From Candidatus Obscuribacterales bacterium (GTDB lineage Bacteria; Cyanobacteriota; Vampirovibrionia; Obscuribacterales; Obscuribacteraceae), in NCBI GenBank assembly GCA_020050685.1, contig JAGVKG010000016.1, positions 124,001 through 188,000 on the forward strand: a DNA stretch of 64,000 bases, given 5' to 3'. A model generated the notes under the pieces. The model was not told the origin of the DNA. It saw only the letters and a list, made by a program, of their open reading frames with translations, and searched no databases. The position numbers and the translations under genes were made by a program. Below are positions 23,501 to 38,500 of this stretch, piece after piece; position 1 is the stretch's first letter; every line of letters begins with the position of its first letter.

Positions 23501-26500
23501 ATGACGGTAACCGGGGCTACTTTGAATATTGCCGGCAATGCTTCTGGTACTGGTACCGGTGGACAAGTGCGTTTAACTACCAATTCTGAAAATGGTGCAA
23601 TCAGTGTTGGCACTGCTGTCGGCCAAGTAAGCTTGTCCGCCACAGGTGGATCGGTACAGGCAATGGCCGGCAATGGCGGACAAGTCTTTGTTACGGCTGG
23701 TGGTAATTTAACAGTTAACCCGGTTGGCATAACTATTAATTCCCTAAGTAATAACGGCAATGGCGGTAGCATGACCCTTATTGCGGGAGCTGGTCCGACA
23801 GCGGCCGGCACCTTGAATATAACCGGGCCTCTCAGTGGCGTAAATTCTGCAAACGGCAGTGGCTCCGGTTCTGGTGGCACAATTACCATAAGAGCCAGTG
23901 GCACGACGGCTATGTCTCTTCCTGGAACGATATCTGCCAATGGCGGCAGTACATCGGGTAACGCAGGAACTATATCAATCACAAAAATTGGCACAGGTGG
24001 TATCACTTTCACAAGCGCGCCAGCCTTGACTGCAACAGCCACTAATGGACAAGGCGGTACTATCTCAATTACATCAAGCTTGTCGGTAATATCATTGGGG
24101 GCCGGAGCAATATCTGTAAATGCAGGTGGCAGCTTTAATGGTGGCACGATTAGCATAAGTGCCACTGCTCTGAACATTAGTGCAGGTAATGTTGCTTTGA
24201 CTGCAAATGCTGCCGGATCGAGTAACGGTGGTTCTGTTACTGTGGCGGTTACCAGCAGCACTTCTTTAATAAATGTAGGAAGTACACCCGGTATTACTGT
24301 ATCTGCAACTGGCGGGTCTAGTGGTTCTACGGGTGGCAATGGTGGCACTGTGTCTTTGACCAGTGGTGGCAATTTGACCGTTGCACCTGGGTCACTACTG
24401 GCAAATCCCCTAGGCAATAATGGGCAGGGTGCTTCCATCAGTCTAATTGCTGCAACATCTGGTACTGGAACTTTAACGGTAAGCGGAGCACTGAGCGTGA
24501 ATGGTGGCGGTGTGAGCGGCACCGGCACTGGTTCCGGTGGCTCCATTACAATTAGATCCTCTGGTGCTACCAATATTAGTCTGGGTGGATCACTTTCTGC
24601 CAAGGCCGGCAATGCAGGTGGCTCCGGTGGAACGATTAATATTACTCAGAATGGAACAAGCAATGGCGGTATCAGTTTTGCTACCGGTTCTAATTTGAAT
24701 GCCAATGGATCAACTGGACAGGGTGGTTCAATTACATTGGATTCCATCAATGGTATTTTGACAATTCCTGCCACAACTATTTCCGTTAATGGTGGTGGTA
24801 CCAGTGGTAATGGTGGCACAATTCAAATTAGAGTATTGCAACTATCCTTTAGTGGTGGACAACTGGCGCTTGCAGCTAATGCAGCAGGCAGTGGCAATGG
24901 CGGTAGTATTTCTGTTACCTCTTTTTCTGCTACTAACGACTTGATTGTCGATGCTGTTGCCAGTGGCATCACAGCGTCCGCTACTGGTGGTAGCGCAGCT
25001 TCCGGTGCAGGCAACGGAGGTTCTATTTCTATATCCAGCAATCGTAGTTTGACTGTAAATCCCGCGGCAAGTTCTCTTAATGTCGCTCCTCTCGGTACAA
25101 ATGGTAGGGGTGGAACTCTTACTCTCACTTCTACTTCGACAAACGGTACATTGCAGGTTAATGGTGCACTTAATGTCAATGGTGTGGGTACAGGTAGCGG
25201 CGGCAGCATAACCATAAATTCCGGAACGGCAAATGCTATTTCCCTTAACGGTACAATTTCTGCAAATTCCGGCAGTGGCGGCGGCGGTGGTGGCACCATC
25301 ACCATCAATCAATTTGGCTTTGGCGGAATTTCCTTTACTTCTGCATTCAATATAACGGCTAATTCTATTGGAGCAGCGGCAGGAACGATTAGTCTTTCGA
25401 CCATTGCCGCACCAATCAGTGGTGCCGCAGGTAGCATATCGGCTAACGCGCTGGCTGGTAGTTTGTCCGGTGGTTCAATAACCATAAGTGCTTGGCAGTT
25501 GTCCGTTACTGGCGGACCGCTTTTCTTCAATGCAAATGGTTCCGGCACTAGTAAGGGCGGCACTGTCTCGGTGACGACCAAAGCACCAACGTCAGACATA
25601 ATTCTTGGTAGTGCTGCCGGAAACGTGCAAGTAAATGCACGTAGTGGTAGTACATCAGGCAATGGTGGCACTGTAATACTGTCAGCAGGAAGAGACCTGA
25701 CGGTTAATCCAAGTTTCTTGCAGGCAGGACCGCAAGGAACGAGTGGTAATGGTGCCAATATTACATTAGAAGTCGGTGGCGCTGGAGGCGGGACGCTCAC
25801 ACTGACAGGAGTACTATCTGTTAGTGGTTTGGGTTCAGGCAATGGAGGGACGCTGAACATTAACGGAAATGGTCCAATTGCTCTGAATATTAACGTGGCA
25901 CTTTCTGCTAATGGTGGCACACTGGGTGGTAATGCCGGTGCGATTAATATTACCGATACGGCATCTAATGCTGTAACCGGCGGTATAGTTCTTGGACCGT
26001 CCTCTTCAATTAGTGCTATTGGACAGGTAGGAAATGGTGGCACGATATCTCTCACCACGGTTGGTTCTATTAAGGCACCGTTGACGGTACCGGCTGGCAC
26101 CATTTCTGCCTCAGCTGGCGGTGGTGATTTCAAGGGTGGTCAAATCACAATTAATGTCAGTTCTATAAACGTCACTGGTACAGGGGTGTTGGGGCTTGTC
26201 GCCGATGCATCAGGCAAGGGCAATGGTGGTTCGGTTGTGGTCACGACAACCAGTAGTTTGATAGTCGGAAACAGTCAAGGCAATTTGTCCGTAACCGCGC
26301 GTGGAGGATCTTCGGCATCGGTATCTGGTGATGGCGGTTCAGTCAACTTAACATCTGCCGGATCGATAACTGTTGATTCGAATTTCCTTCTCTTGCAACC
26401 AAGAGGCAATAATGGACAAGGTGCATCTGTAAGACTTACCTCCAGCTCGACATTGACAGTAAATGGCAACTTAAATGTATCTGGTGTCGGCACCGCGGGT

Positions 26501-29500
26501 GGTGGCTTGCTTAACCTGGCTAGCGGATCCTCACCGATCATTATAAATGGATCGGTACAGGCTGCCAGCGGCGGATCCGGTGGTTCCGGCGGCACAATTA
26601 GCCTTGTCAGTAATGGAATTGCAATCTCAACGGGTAGTGTTTCGGCAAGCGGAGTGGTTGGTTCTGGCGGTAGCATTTTGTTGAATGCTGGAAACGGAGT
26701 TCTTTCCATGCCATCAGGCACCTTACAAGTCAATGGCAATGGAGGTAATTTTAGTGCTGGAACCATAACGCTTTCTGCGGGATTATTAAGCGTGACAGGT
26801 GGTCCTTTAACGCTAAGCGCTAATGGCTCGGGCGCTGGAAATGGTGGGACGATTTCCGTAACCACTCCGAGTGATTTGATTCTTGGTAATGGCAATGGAC
26901 AGCTGATTATTTCGGCAACTGGCGGCAGTGCTTCTTCCTTAGGTGGAAATGGTGGCACTGTTAATTTAACAACAACTGGTAATTTGACTGTAGATTCCAG
27001 TTTCTTAACTGTAGGGCCACAAGGCACCAATGGTCAGGGTGCCGTCCTCTCCTTCACTTCGTCCGGCTCTCAATTACTCATTAACGGGTCAGTCAGTGCA
27101 AGCGGCGCAGGCATTGGTGGCGGTGGTTCGCTGACGATTAAGGCTTTGTTCAACTCCGTGCTTAAGAATAAGACAAATCTATCTATCGATGGTGCTTTGA
27201 CTGCAAATGCCGGTAGCACCGGTGTCAGCGGTGGGACCATCACAATCTCTAACAATACTGGCGGTGCCACATCTACATCCGGAAGCACGAGCATTACTGC
27301 GGATGCACCGGCAGGAGATGCGGGCATTATTTCAATTGATTCTGGCGCTGGTGTTATGAGTTTGGCGGCAGGCACGATTTCCGCAAGTGCTGGTGGACCA
27401 GGAGCAAATGATGGTGGCAAAGTAACGATAAATTCTACAAGTCCAAGTGTTGGTGGATCCCTAACCCTTAGTGCTAACGGTTCAGGCACTGGCAATGGTG
27501 GCACACTCACCTTAAACCTTGTTGATAGCATTGCTACAACTGCCTTGACATTGAACGCCAATGGCGGTGTCTCTGGCAGCGGTGGCACCGTCTCGGTCAC
27601 CACTTCCGGAACAAGTAGTGCAGCCAATCTTATCGTTGGCTCAGGAAATAATCAGATGATTATTTCTGCTTATGGAGGATCGACAACTGGAAACGGAGGA
27701 AGCGTTACGCTTCACGCCGGACATAGTTTGGTTATTGATCCTGGGCAATTGACAGTCGGGCCCACTGGCACTAATGGCAATGGTGCAACTCTAGATTTGT
27801 CGTCTGGTGATTCTGAATTAGCTGATCTATTTATTTCCGGCAACCTCCATGCCAATGGAATTGGTACAGGAAATGGTGGTCAAATTACACTTAGATCTGC
27901 CAGTGCTAAGACCTTTAATATAGGGGGTGCTACCGCTAATGGTGTTGCCGGTACAGTTCAAGCGATTGCCGGTACTCAGGGATTATTTGGTGGTACTGTC
28001 GATGTTGAGTCTTCTGGTGCAGGCAATCTGCTCTTGAATAATCCAGCTGACATTTCTGTAGGAGCGGCAAATGGTGCAGGCGGTGTTATCAATTTGGGAT
28101 CGTCGGAGGAATTAGTTATTGGCGCTGGTACCCTGTCTGCTAATGCGGGCGGCTCCTCATCAGATGGTGGAAGTATTTTCTTGAGCGGTAATACCATCTC
28201 GATACAAGGTGGAAATTTGACCGTGACTGCTAATGCTACCGGTGTTGGACAAGGGGGGACGCTCGGTGTCACTACCTTTGCTGCTGAGGGGAATCTGATC
28301 GTTGGAACGGGAAATGGCCAAATTAGTCTTCAAGCACGTGGTGGTTCGTCCGGATCTACCGCGGGTGATGGCGGTAGTATTGATGTCTCTTCTGGCGGCA
28401 ATCTAACCATTGATCCGGGCTCGCTAAATGCTTCTCCCAGAGGTACAAATGGTGATGGGGCCTCATATGATATTAGTAGCTCTGGGCCATTATTAGTCAG
28501 CGGCAGCCTGCAGGCAAATGGTGTAGGCAATGGTAATGGTGGGAGCATTGCTGTGTCAGTTTTTTCTTCGAATCTATTTACCCTTGGTACGGCCCTGACA
28601 AATGGAGTCAACGGTGTGCTTGAGGCAAATGCTGGTTCCGGTTCCGGTTCCGGAGGAAGTGTTTCGATCATTACCCTTGGTAGCGCTTCTCTTGGTCAGC
28701 CAAGCAATATAAGCATTGGTGCCAATCGTGGTCATGGCGGTTCTATACTATTAAGATCAGTTGCGGGAGCATTGTTTATTGAATCGGGAGTACTTTCGGC
28801 CAATGCTAATTTGGGTAACTTTAATGGTGGATTTATTTTTCTCCAAGCAGAGAGTATAAGTGTCACTGGCGCCGGTCCGCTGACTTTGAGTGCAAATGCG
28901 ACAGGCACTGGTAATGGCGGTGTCATTACTTTGAACTCCGGTGGCAATTTGTCGGTGGGTACAGGGACAGGGCAGATTGCAATTTCAGCCACAGGTGGAT
29001 CGCTGAATCAACTAACTGGTAACGGTGGCACTGTTTCCATTAATACAAGAGGAAGTTTGGCTGTTGACAGTGGTGTTCTCAATGCTGGTTCATTAAGTGC
29101 AAATGGTGATGGAGCTCGACTTACACTGGTAAGCGTTTATGGCAACCTTCAGTTATCAGGAACTTTTGATGCTAGCGGTAGGGGAACTGGTGCTGCCGGT
29201 ATTATTGCCATTACTGGTCAAAATGTAAATGCGCCTGTCGGTAGTAATGTCTTGCTTAAAGCAGATACGGGACCAGCCAGCAGTGGTAGTGGCGGCAGTA
29301 TTTCCATTACAACGACATTTGGGGACCTGGCAATTGGTGCGGCTAATGGGCAATTTAGCCTTTCTGCCAATGGTGGATTTCCGGCTACAAGTGGTAATCC
29401 CGGATCTTTGACCGGTGATGCTGGTTCTATCACTGTTTCTGCTGGGGGAAGCCTGACAGTCAACACTAGTGGCATGAGCGCATCTGCTTTGGGCCAAAAT

Positions 29501-32500
29501 GGTAAGGGACCGAGCCTGACATTTTCTGCTGGTACCACAGGCGGTGCAAACAACATGATTCTCAACGGTGCTCTTACGGCAAACGGTGTTGGAACAGAAG
29601 ATGGCGGTAATGTCAATGTTACTTTTGGTGGCACTGGAGCGCTTTCTATTAATGGGGCTATCAATGTAAGTGGTGGTGAAGGCTTTAAGACTGTTTTTGG
29701 AGAGCTTGTTGGTTCCAATGGTGGAATAGTGACGATTACAAGTCTGAACTCCGGTGCCGTAACCTTTGCCACCGGTGCTAACATAATTGCAGATGCCAGT
29801 GCTGGTCTTACAGTTGCTCCACCCAATGGTCGTCTGGGAATTGGCGGCGATATCACAATTAACGCGACCAATGGTCTGCTAACACTTGGGTCACAGACGA
29901 TCAGCGCCAGTGGTGGCGGTACATCATTCAACAGAAATGGTGACATCGTCATAATCGCCAATTCCATTTCCGTCACAGGCAGTGGCACGACGGTGGCAGC
30001 CAATGGATATGGCAACGGCTCATTGGCAGGCAATGTTACCATTAGAACGACTGGCACCAGTTCAGATCTTACGGTCGGATCTGGACAACTGACTGTATCG
30101 GCAACCAGCACAATTAATACTAATACGGGTAGCTGCAACACATGTACTGTTGACCGTAGCATTATTACGATTGTGGCTGGTCGTAATTTGACAATAAATC
30201 CACAGTTCTTATCCGTAGGTAACCCTGATGGTGGACAAGCACCAATTTTGGATTTAGAAGCAGGTGGACTTGGTGGTGCACAGCCAGGTAACTTGTTGAT
30301 CACCGGTGCTTTGAGCCTGAGCAATATTGCACCTGACACCGGGGGGGCTCAGATTGCCTATAATTCGGGTCGCATCACGCTTATTTCTAATAGCTCAAGC
30401 CCATTTGTTGTTGATCCGGCTGCCACCAGCAATGCAAATGGTGTTCGTGGCACGGTCAGTACTACGAATGTCCAACCGAGATCAAATGGTGGTCACATAA
30501 CCATAGTTAATAACGGTACGGGTGGTGTCACCATTGGTGCCGTAGGATCTAACGCTGCCGTATCGGTTGCCAGTGTCGGCACAGGTGGTTCGATTGTTAT
30601 TAGTACTCCAAATGGACCATTAACTGTCCCAGGTGGAGCAACGCTGGCTGCTGACTCGGTCAGCACTCCCGGTTTTGCCGGTCTGGGAGAAATTATTCTT
30701 TATTCTTCAGTTGTTAATATCAGCGGTACCGGTGCGGCGAAACTAAGCGCTAACGGTGGCGGTATGGTTTTTGTTTACACAACCGCGCCTACGGCAAATA
30801 TCACCATTGGTAATGCCACAGGAAACATATCAATATCTGCTACGACGGGTGTGATTGGCGAGACGACACTAAGAAATCAGGCTTCTTCGATATACGTTCA
30901 GGCGGGCGGCAATTTGGTAATTGATACGACAGCCTTGAATGTGTCGACACTTTCTCTCAATGGGGTCGGCCCAAGCTTGATATTCCAAGCGGGCACGAAA
31001 GCTGACAGCACCCTGACAGTAAACGGAACTTTAAATGCAAGCGGAACTGGGACTGGTGCAGCAGGCAATATAAACCTGTATGCATTTGGTTCTAGTCCGA
31101 TCACTATCAATGGTTCTGTTTTTGCCAAGGGCAATAACAATAGTCAGGCGTTCCATCTTTTTTATCCTAGTTCCATAGTTGATCAGAGCACTATTTCTCT
31201 TGTTGATATTTTTGGTGGCACCGGCAAGGGCGATATTTCGATTGTAAATCAGGGTATCGGTGGAATTACAACCGGTAGCTCAACCAACATTTCCAACACG
31301 ATGTTTGATACCAGTGCAACCAGTCCTAGTTTTTCAAACGATGGGCAACAGATATTGCTTAGTGCTGGTCGTGGTCCACTGACTTTAGGAGCTGGATCAA
31401 TTGATGCTTCTGGACAATTGAATAGAGGTGGAGGATCAATTGACGTTTACGCATCAAACATTGTAACCACTGGCGCGGTGACAATTCGCAGTGATGCGGC
31501 TGGTGGTGGCAAGGGCGGAACTATTAGTATTTCTGTGGACGAAAGCCTTACGCTTAGTGTCTCAGGTCTAAGTGTTTCAGCAACCGGCGGTAGCAATGGC
31601 AGTGTTGCCGGTGACGGCGGGAAAGTGACATTGACCGCAGGCAAAAATATGACACTTAGTTCGACAGCGCTTAATGCACAGCCGATTAGTACATATGGTA
31701 ATGGTGCTATTTATACATTTAAGTCATCAATTAGAGACTTGAGCAGCGCTATGACTTTTGCTACGGGCTTGTCAGCCAACCCAGGTATATCTGGTGGTAA
31801 TGCCGGTACAATTGATATAAATGCAGGTTCACTAATTTATACAGGTGCAGGTGCCTTTACTCTTAATGCTAATGCCAGTGGTGCCGGCAATGGTGGCATT
31901 ATTAATGTAACCACAAGAAACAATAGTGGATTGGTCTTTGGTACCGGAGCCGGCCAATTATCAATTATGGCCCAGGGTGGCAGTACCGGCTCAATTGCCG
32001 GTGACGGCGGAAAGGTTAAGCTTTCAGTTCAAGGTAATCTCACGGTTAACCCGACTGGATTACTGGTCACACCCCGAGGCATTAATGGTGCCGGTGCTCA
32101 AGTCACGCTGACCGCAGGAGGACCAACCGGTACATTGCATGTTGCAGGTGCTCTTAGCGCTGCAGGTGTCGGTACTGGTGCAGGTGGTGTTGTATCGATT
32201 ACTTCCAGTACCGCCAATGTAATTGTGATTGACGGAGCCATTACAGCCGGTTCTGGAGGTTCTGGTGGTGCTGGAGGAAGTATAACTATAAGGAGCAATA
32301 CATCTGGTGGGATTAGCATAGCCTCAGGTGCCAATCTTTCTGCCAATGGTGCCGGTGGGCAAGGTGGCACAATAAATCTAACCTCTCAATTTGGAGCAAT
32401 TGCAACAGCTTCGGCAATTTCCTTGGCAGCTTCAGGCGGCGGTGGTCATTTCAATGGTGGCACTATCACTATTGATGCCTGGTCAATAGACATGTCAGGT

Positions 32501-35500
32501 AGTGGGTCGAGTCTTGTTGCAAACGGATCCGGTACAGGAAATGGTGGCACAGTTTCCATAACCACACGTGGTGCTACCGGAGATATAAATGTTGGTTCCG
32601 GAGCTGGCAATTTGTCCATTTCTGCAATCGGTGGGTCTTCAGGATCTTCAGCAGGCAATGGTGGTAGCGTCACTCTTATTGCTCAGCGCAATCTTACTAT
32701 CAATCCAGCTTCTCTTGCATTTTCTCCTCAAGGAAACCACGGAAATGGTGGCAATCTGACTCTAACCAGCAAGAATGGTCCTCTCAGCATCACAAATACT
32801 ATTGGACTCTCCGCCAATGGTGTCGGCACAGGCAATGGCGGCATAATCATGATTAATGCCGGCGGTTTGCAAGGATCAACGATCAATGGAAATATTTCTG
32901 CCAATGCCGGAGTTCAAGGAACACAGGCTGGTACAGTTAAGATTGTTGGTACTGTCTTGACAGTGCAAAATGCCACATCAATTTCTGCAAATGGCCAGAT
33001 TGGCAGCGGTGGATTAGTCGACATTGTGGCGACTAACTTAACCAGCTCGACATCGTCTGTAACTGCCTCAGGTTTATCTGGTAACGCCAAAGGTGGCACT
33101 GTAAATATTCGTACTAATCAATTGACAATCACTGGTGGCTCGCTCTTTTCGATTGGTACTAATGCTAGTGGCTCAGGATCCGGAGGCAGCAGTACACTTT
33201 CTTTGTTGACCGCACCAAGCAATGTCGAGTTTGCCTTATCAGCAAATGGTGGCATAAGCGGAAATGGTGGCACGGTCTATGTAGAGACTCTTGGAACCGG
33301 CGCCGATCTTATAGTTGGCCAGGGCGTAGGTAAGTTTACGGCCTCGGCAACAGGTGGTTCCTCCGGCTCGGGGTCTGGTAATGGCGGTAATGTCACAATG
33401 GCCGCAACCGGTACTCTTACTGTTGATCCTTCAGCAATAGATGCAGGACCGCTGGGATTGAACGGTAATGGTGCTAACTTGCTTTTAGCGTCAAAGGGTA
33501 AGAGTCTTACGATTAGTGGTCCACTGAATGTCTCAGGCGTTGGTACTGGCAGTGGCGGTAGCATCTTAGTTGGGGCGCTGAGAATACCTGGTAATCCCAC
33601 TGTGCAATCAAGCACTGTAACATTAAGTGCTGACCTATCGGCAAATGGTGGTAGCAGCGGTGGAAGCGGTGGCAAAATTACGGTATTAAATAATGTACTG
33701 GGCGACATTGTGTTTACAAGTGCAGCCAATATAACTGCAAATGGTCAAACCGGTGCCGGCGGTAGCGTCACAATCACGGCTGCTGGTGGCAATATTGCCT
33801 TGGCGGCAGGGACAATTTCTGCCTCGGCTTCCAATTCAAATGCAAGTGGTGGCGCTATCAAGCTTGCCGCCAGACAATTCAATATTTCTTCTGGTGCCCT
33901 TTCCCTGGTGGCCAATGGTGCAGGCACTGGCAACGGTGGTTCCGTTAATGTTGCAACTTCCTACGCTTTAGGCGCTTTGACAATCGGAGGCGCAAGTGGA
34001 AATATTTCCATTTCAGCTACAGGCGGCAGTAGCGGCTCGAACTCAGGAAATGGTGGTAAGGTAACAATAGATTCAGCTGGAAATTTGACTGTTAATACCG
34101 GCTCTCTTGTGGCCGGGCCGCTTGGAACAAATGGTGATGGTGCTACTTTCGTGTTCGCTGCCGCCGGTAACACAATGCTGCTTAGTGGTAATCTTCTTGC
34201 GAACGGAGCTGGTGCTGGTAATGGTGGCAGCATTAGCTTGTCAGCATCAAGCCAAGTTCTAACAGTAATGCAATTAAGTGGCGATTTATCAGCTAACGCC
34301 GGCGCTTCCGGGTTCCAGGGTGGCACGATTACCATTGCTGCGCCCGGTGGTTTGACGGTAACTGGATCTTTGATAGCTGCCTCTGCTGCACAGGGCTCTG
34401 GTGGCAATGTTGAAATTCAAACGAATACTCACACTATGTCCTTTGCTCAAGGGACTATTGCTGCCAATGGTGGTAATAATGGAGCTGGCGGAAAAATAGT
34501 GCTGTCAGGTTTTGCGCTTGATTCATTGGGCAGCGGACTGGTCTTGAATGCCAATGGGGCAGGTCTTGGCGCAGGCGGTTCAGTTGTGGTTGCGACTGCT
34601 TCGGCTCCCACAGGTGGTGCCCTCAGTTTAAATGCAAATGGTGGATCAAGTGGAGATGGTGGTGTGGTTGCAGTTTCAACGGCCGTTCGCACAAGCTCAA
34701 ATATAGTCATTGGATCTGGTGCTGGGCAAATTACATTATCTGCTCAAGGTGGAACGAGCGCAGGAAACGGTGGAGCTGCAATAGTGATCTCGGCTAGTGA
34801 CTTAACGGTAGCTACGGGGTCATTACTGGTCGATCCACTGGCTCTTAATGGCGATGGCGGTCTAGTTTTTCTTATATCCGGTGCGACAAAGAAAGGGAAC
34901 TTGTTAATAAATGGGTCACTTTCGGCATCCGGTAGTGGTACCGGTAGTGGTGGCAGCATCGATCTGCAAGTAAATGCCAATAGCTCCTTTAACATTGGTT
35001 CGGCAGTTTCAAATGGCACGACCGGTTCAATTACTGCAAATGCTGGTGCTACTGGAATTATTGGCGGTTCAATTTCGGTAACAAATATTGGAGCCGGTGG
35101 CGTTACACTTAATAATACAAATAGTATCTCGGTTTCCAGCAATCAGGGTGCCGGCGGACAAATAAGTCTTAACGCTACCTATGGCATTCTATCTATAGGT
35201 GGTGGCGGAATCATCAGTGCCAATGGCAGCACTGGAAACAATGATGGTGGCAATATTGACTTGAATGCTTCTATCTTGTCAATTACAGGAACCGGAGCCG
35301 TAACATTACAAACGAATGCTTCAGGTAGTGGAAGCGGAGGTAATATTTCTGTTTCAGTCTTGGCGAATAATCTAACCGTTGGCGCGGGTAATGGACAATT
35401 GTCTTTGTCATCAAATGGTGGTTCTGTCGGATCTACTGCCGGTAGCGCCGGCTCCATTAGTTTAGTTGTTGGCGGCAACCTAACCGTTTCATCTTCGGCA

Positions 35501-38500
35501 ATTCAAGCCAGTGTTCTTGGGCAGAACGGTAGCGGTGCAAATATATACTTGCAAGCCGGAAAGACTACAGCTAATGGCAATTTACAGATAAGCGGCTCCC
35601 TAAGTGTAAATGGTATTGGGCAAGGAGATGGCGGATCGCTGACACTTTTGTCTAACAGTCATAATTCCTTTACTACAGGTTCTGCTACTACTAATTCCGT
35701 AAGCGGAACCTTGTCTGCTGCTGGCGGAGCAACTGGCAATGGTGGCACAATAACTATTGGCAATATTGGTGCTGGTGGTATCACTATTGGTAGTCCGGTG
35801 AATTTGTCCGTGCAAGCAGTTGCTGGAGATGGTGGCAATATTAATTTGCAGGCACCAAATGGCAATTTGACGATTACTGTCGGTGCAACCGTACCTACTA
35901 AGACCATTTCTGTCGATGGTGGCTCGGGTTCGTATTTAGGTGGAACCATTAGCATTGAATCTGTCCAACTTAATATAGTAGGAGGTGCTCTAACGCTTAG
36001 TGCCAATGGTACTGGTGCAGGAGATGGCGGTGCTATTTCGGTAAATGTGGCTAAGTCTTTGACAGTCGGTAATGCCACAGGTAATTTGATAATTTCAGCA
36101 ACTGGTGGTTCTGCAGGCTCTAATGCTGGCTCTGGTGGCATTATCCAGCTTGAGGTTGGTACGACACTTTCTGTTAATGCAACACACCTAAACGCCTCGC
36201 CTCAAGGTGGTTCCGGCAACGGTGCCACCATAATGCTTTCATCTGGAATGCATGGTTCGGCAGGGTTAGATGTTACTGGAAATTTATCAGCTTCAGGAGT
36301 CGGCGCTGGAACTGGAGGAATGATTGTTCTCAGTTCCTCGTCAATAATCTCTGTTTCCGGTACTTTGCAGGCCGAGGGAGTAAACGGCGGACAAATAATA
36401 CTTAGCTCCAATGGATTGGTCTCTTTCGGTGGAGTATTGAATGCAAGCGGTGTGAGTGCAGGGGGCATAGTTACTATGCAGTCAGCCGGTCTTGGTGGTA
36501 TTAGCTTCACAACGGCTGCAAGTGTTTTGGCAAATGGTCTGACGGGATCGGCTGGTTCAATCAATTTGAATGCCGGCTCTGGAATACTTACTGCACCGGG
36601 TGGTCTGATTCAGGCAAATGCGGGCAGCGGATTTAGTGGCGGGGTAATAAAGATTTCTGCTGCTTCAATGGCAATTTCTGCAAGCAATATGAGTTTAAGT
36701 GCTACTACTGCCGGAAACGGTAGTGGCTCAGGCGGATCTATTACTGTTGCCACAACAGCTTCCAGTAGCGATCTTACTTTTGGTGCGGCGGCAGGACAAA
36801 TAAGCATGCTTGCTGTCGGCGGTTACCTTGGTGGTAATGGTGGCATTCTCACAGTTAGTGCGGGTAATAATCTTGTCATCAACACGCAAGCCATTAATGC
36901 TTCACCGCTAAGTATCGATGGAAATGGTGCCACCTATGTGTTTAATGGTGCCACTGCCGGAAAAACCGGAGGACTTACATTAAATGGTACCCTCAGCGCT
37001 AATGGTAACGGCTATGGAAACACAGGAAGTATACTCCTAACATCTGCCGGCTCTGGTCTTCTTACTGTAAACGGCGCTTTGATTGCAGATGCAGGGCCAA
37101 GATCCCCGATCGGACCCACTCAAGTATTTGGCGCTATTACTGTGAGAGCATTAGGTTCGGGTGGTATTACATTTGCCGGCACCACAAGTATAAGTGCTAA
37201 TAATTCCAGTTCTAGTTTTGGTTTCTTCTCTAATGGCAGTTACAATACCGGCAGGATTACAATCGATGCCGGTACCGGTGCTCTCAGTTTTGCCAATGGC
37301 ATAATTTCCGCGATTGCATTCGACAATAGGAGTTGCTGTGATCCGGCAATTATTGGTGGAATTGTCACTATCAAGGCCGGTACGCTCAGCATAGGCGGAA
37401 GCAACGGCTTAGCTATCAAAGTTGACAATTACAATAGCACTGTCTTTGATCATCGAGCCGGAATAGTTGACATTCAAACTACTGCCGCTAATGGACATGT
37501 CACGATTGGACCAGGGCAGTTGATAATTTCAGCCACTGCCGATGACAGTCTTGATGGCACAGGTGGCGGATCCATCAATGGTATTGATGTATTAGGAAAT
37601 ACCCAGGAAAATGGCACCATTAAGGTAGTTGCCGGTGGAAATTTGACGGTTAACCCTAGCTCTTTAAAGATTGGTCCGATGATTGCAAAACGCGGCAGTG
37701 GCGGCAAACTTGATTTGGGAGCTGGTGGTGGCACTGGTGCAAATCCAGGCAATCTATTTATATCTGGAACGGCTGGTATCAACGCTTTCCCTGGTGCTCA
37801 AGACATCACGCTTGTTTCTAATAGCTCTACTACATTTACGATTGGAGCCTCGGCTTCAGGAAATGGTGTCGTTGGCATTCTTGATACTACGGTTCTTGTA
37901 TTGAGTGGAGTTGTTGATTCACAGACCTTCTTTGCTGGTGGCCCAATTTCTGTTACCAACTATGGCTCTGGTGGCATAACGCTTCAGTCTCAGGCTAATT
38001 TGGTCGCTGGTTATGGAGCCCCTGTTAATACGCCAACAATCAAGCTTAATGCAATAAATGGTGTACTCAGTCTTGCCTCCGGGACGATGACTACACTTGA
38101 TCCATTTGCTTATACTTCTGCCGGCACGCTAATTCAACTTTTCGGACAAACTGTAAATGTGACTGGTGGTACCTTGAACATAGCACCGTATGCTTCTCTC
38201 GGTGGCACCGAGATTGATATCTCGGCTACTGGTACAAGTGGTGATATTACAATCGGTACGAGCTCTAGCAATATTTCGATTAATATTGCTGCTGTACCAG
38301 TAGAGGGGCTATTCCCTCAAGCTGCGGTCGGGCTTGTAGCCGGACGAAATCTCGTTGTTAACCCGGCAGCGCTGAATGTAGCGCCAGCCCGCATGGGCAG
38401 ATTTTACTCATTTACGGCCGGTACCAATGGTGTAGGTAGTCTAGCAGTTAATGGAGCCCTAAGTGCTGATGGTGTAAATACTGGTTACAGTGCGGGCACC

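Noticed and set aside
22753-24612. Very long antisense open frame rich in Pro, Leu and Val (and many similar ones opposite G1 and G2)
   Set aside because: It is the mirror of the glycine codons: GGN read on the other strand gives CCN/NCC, so proline-rich open frames arise automatically. They have no ribosome binding sites and their limits follow the repeat composition.
30120-30150. CxxC in G2 as a zinc-ribbon or thioredoxin-like motif
   Set aside because: A single CxxC in a beta-strand repeat context, without a partner pair or surrounding fold. A disulfide-closed loop is simpler.
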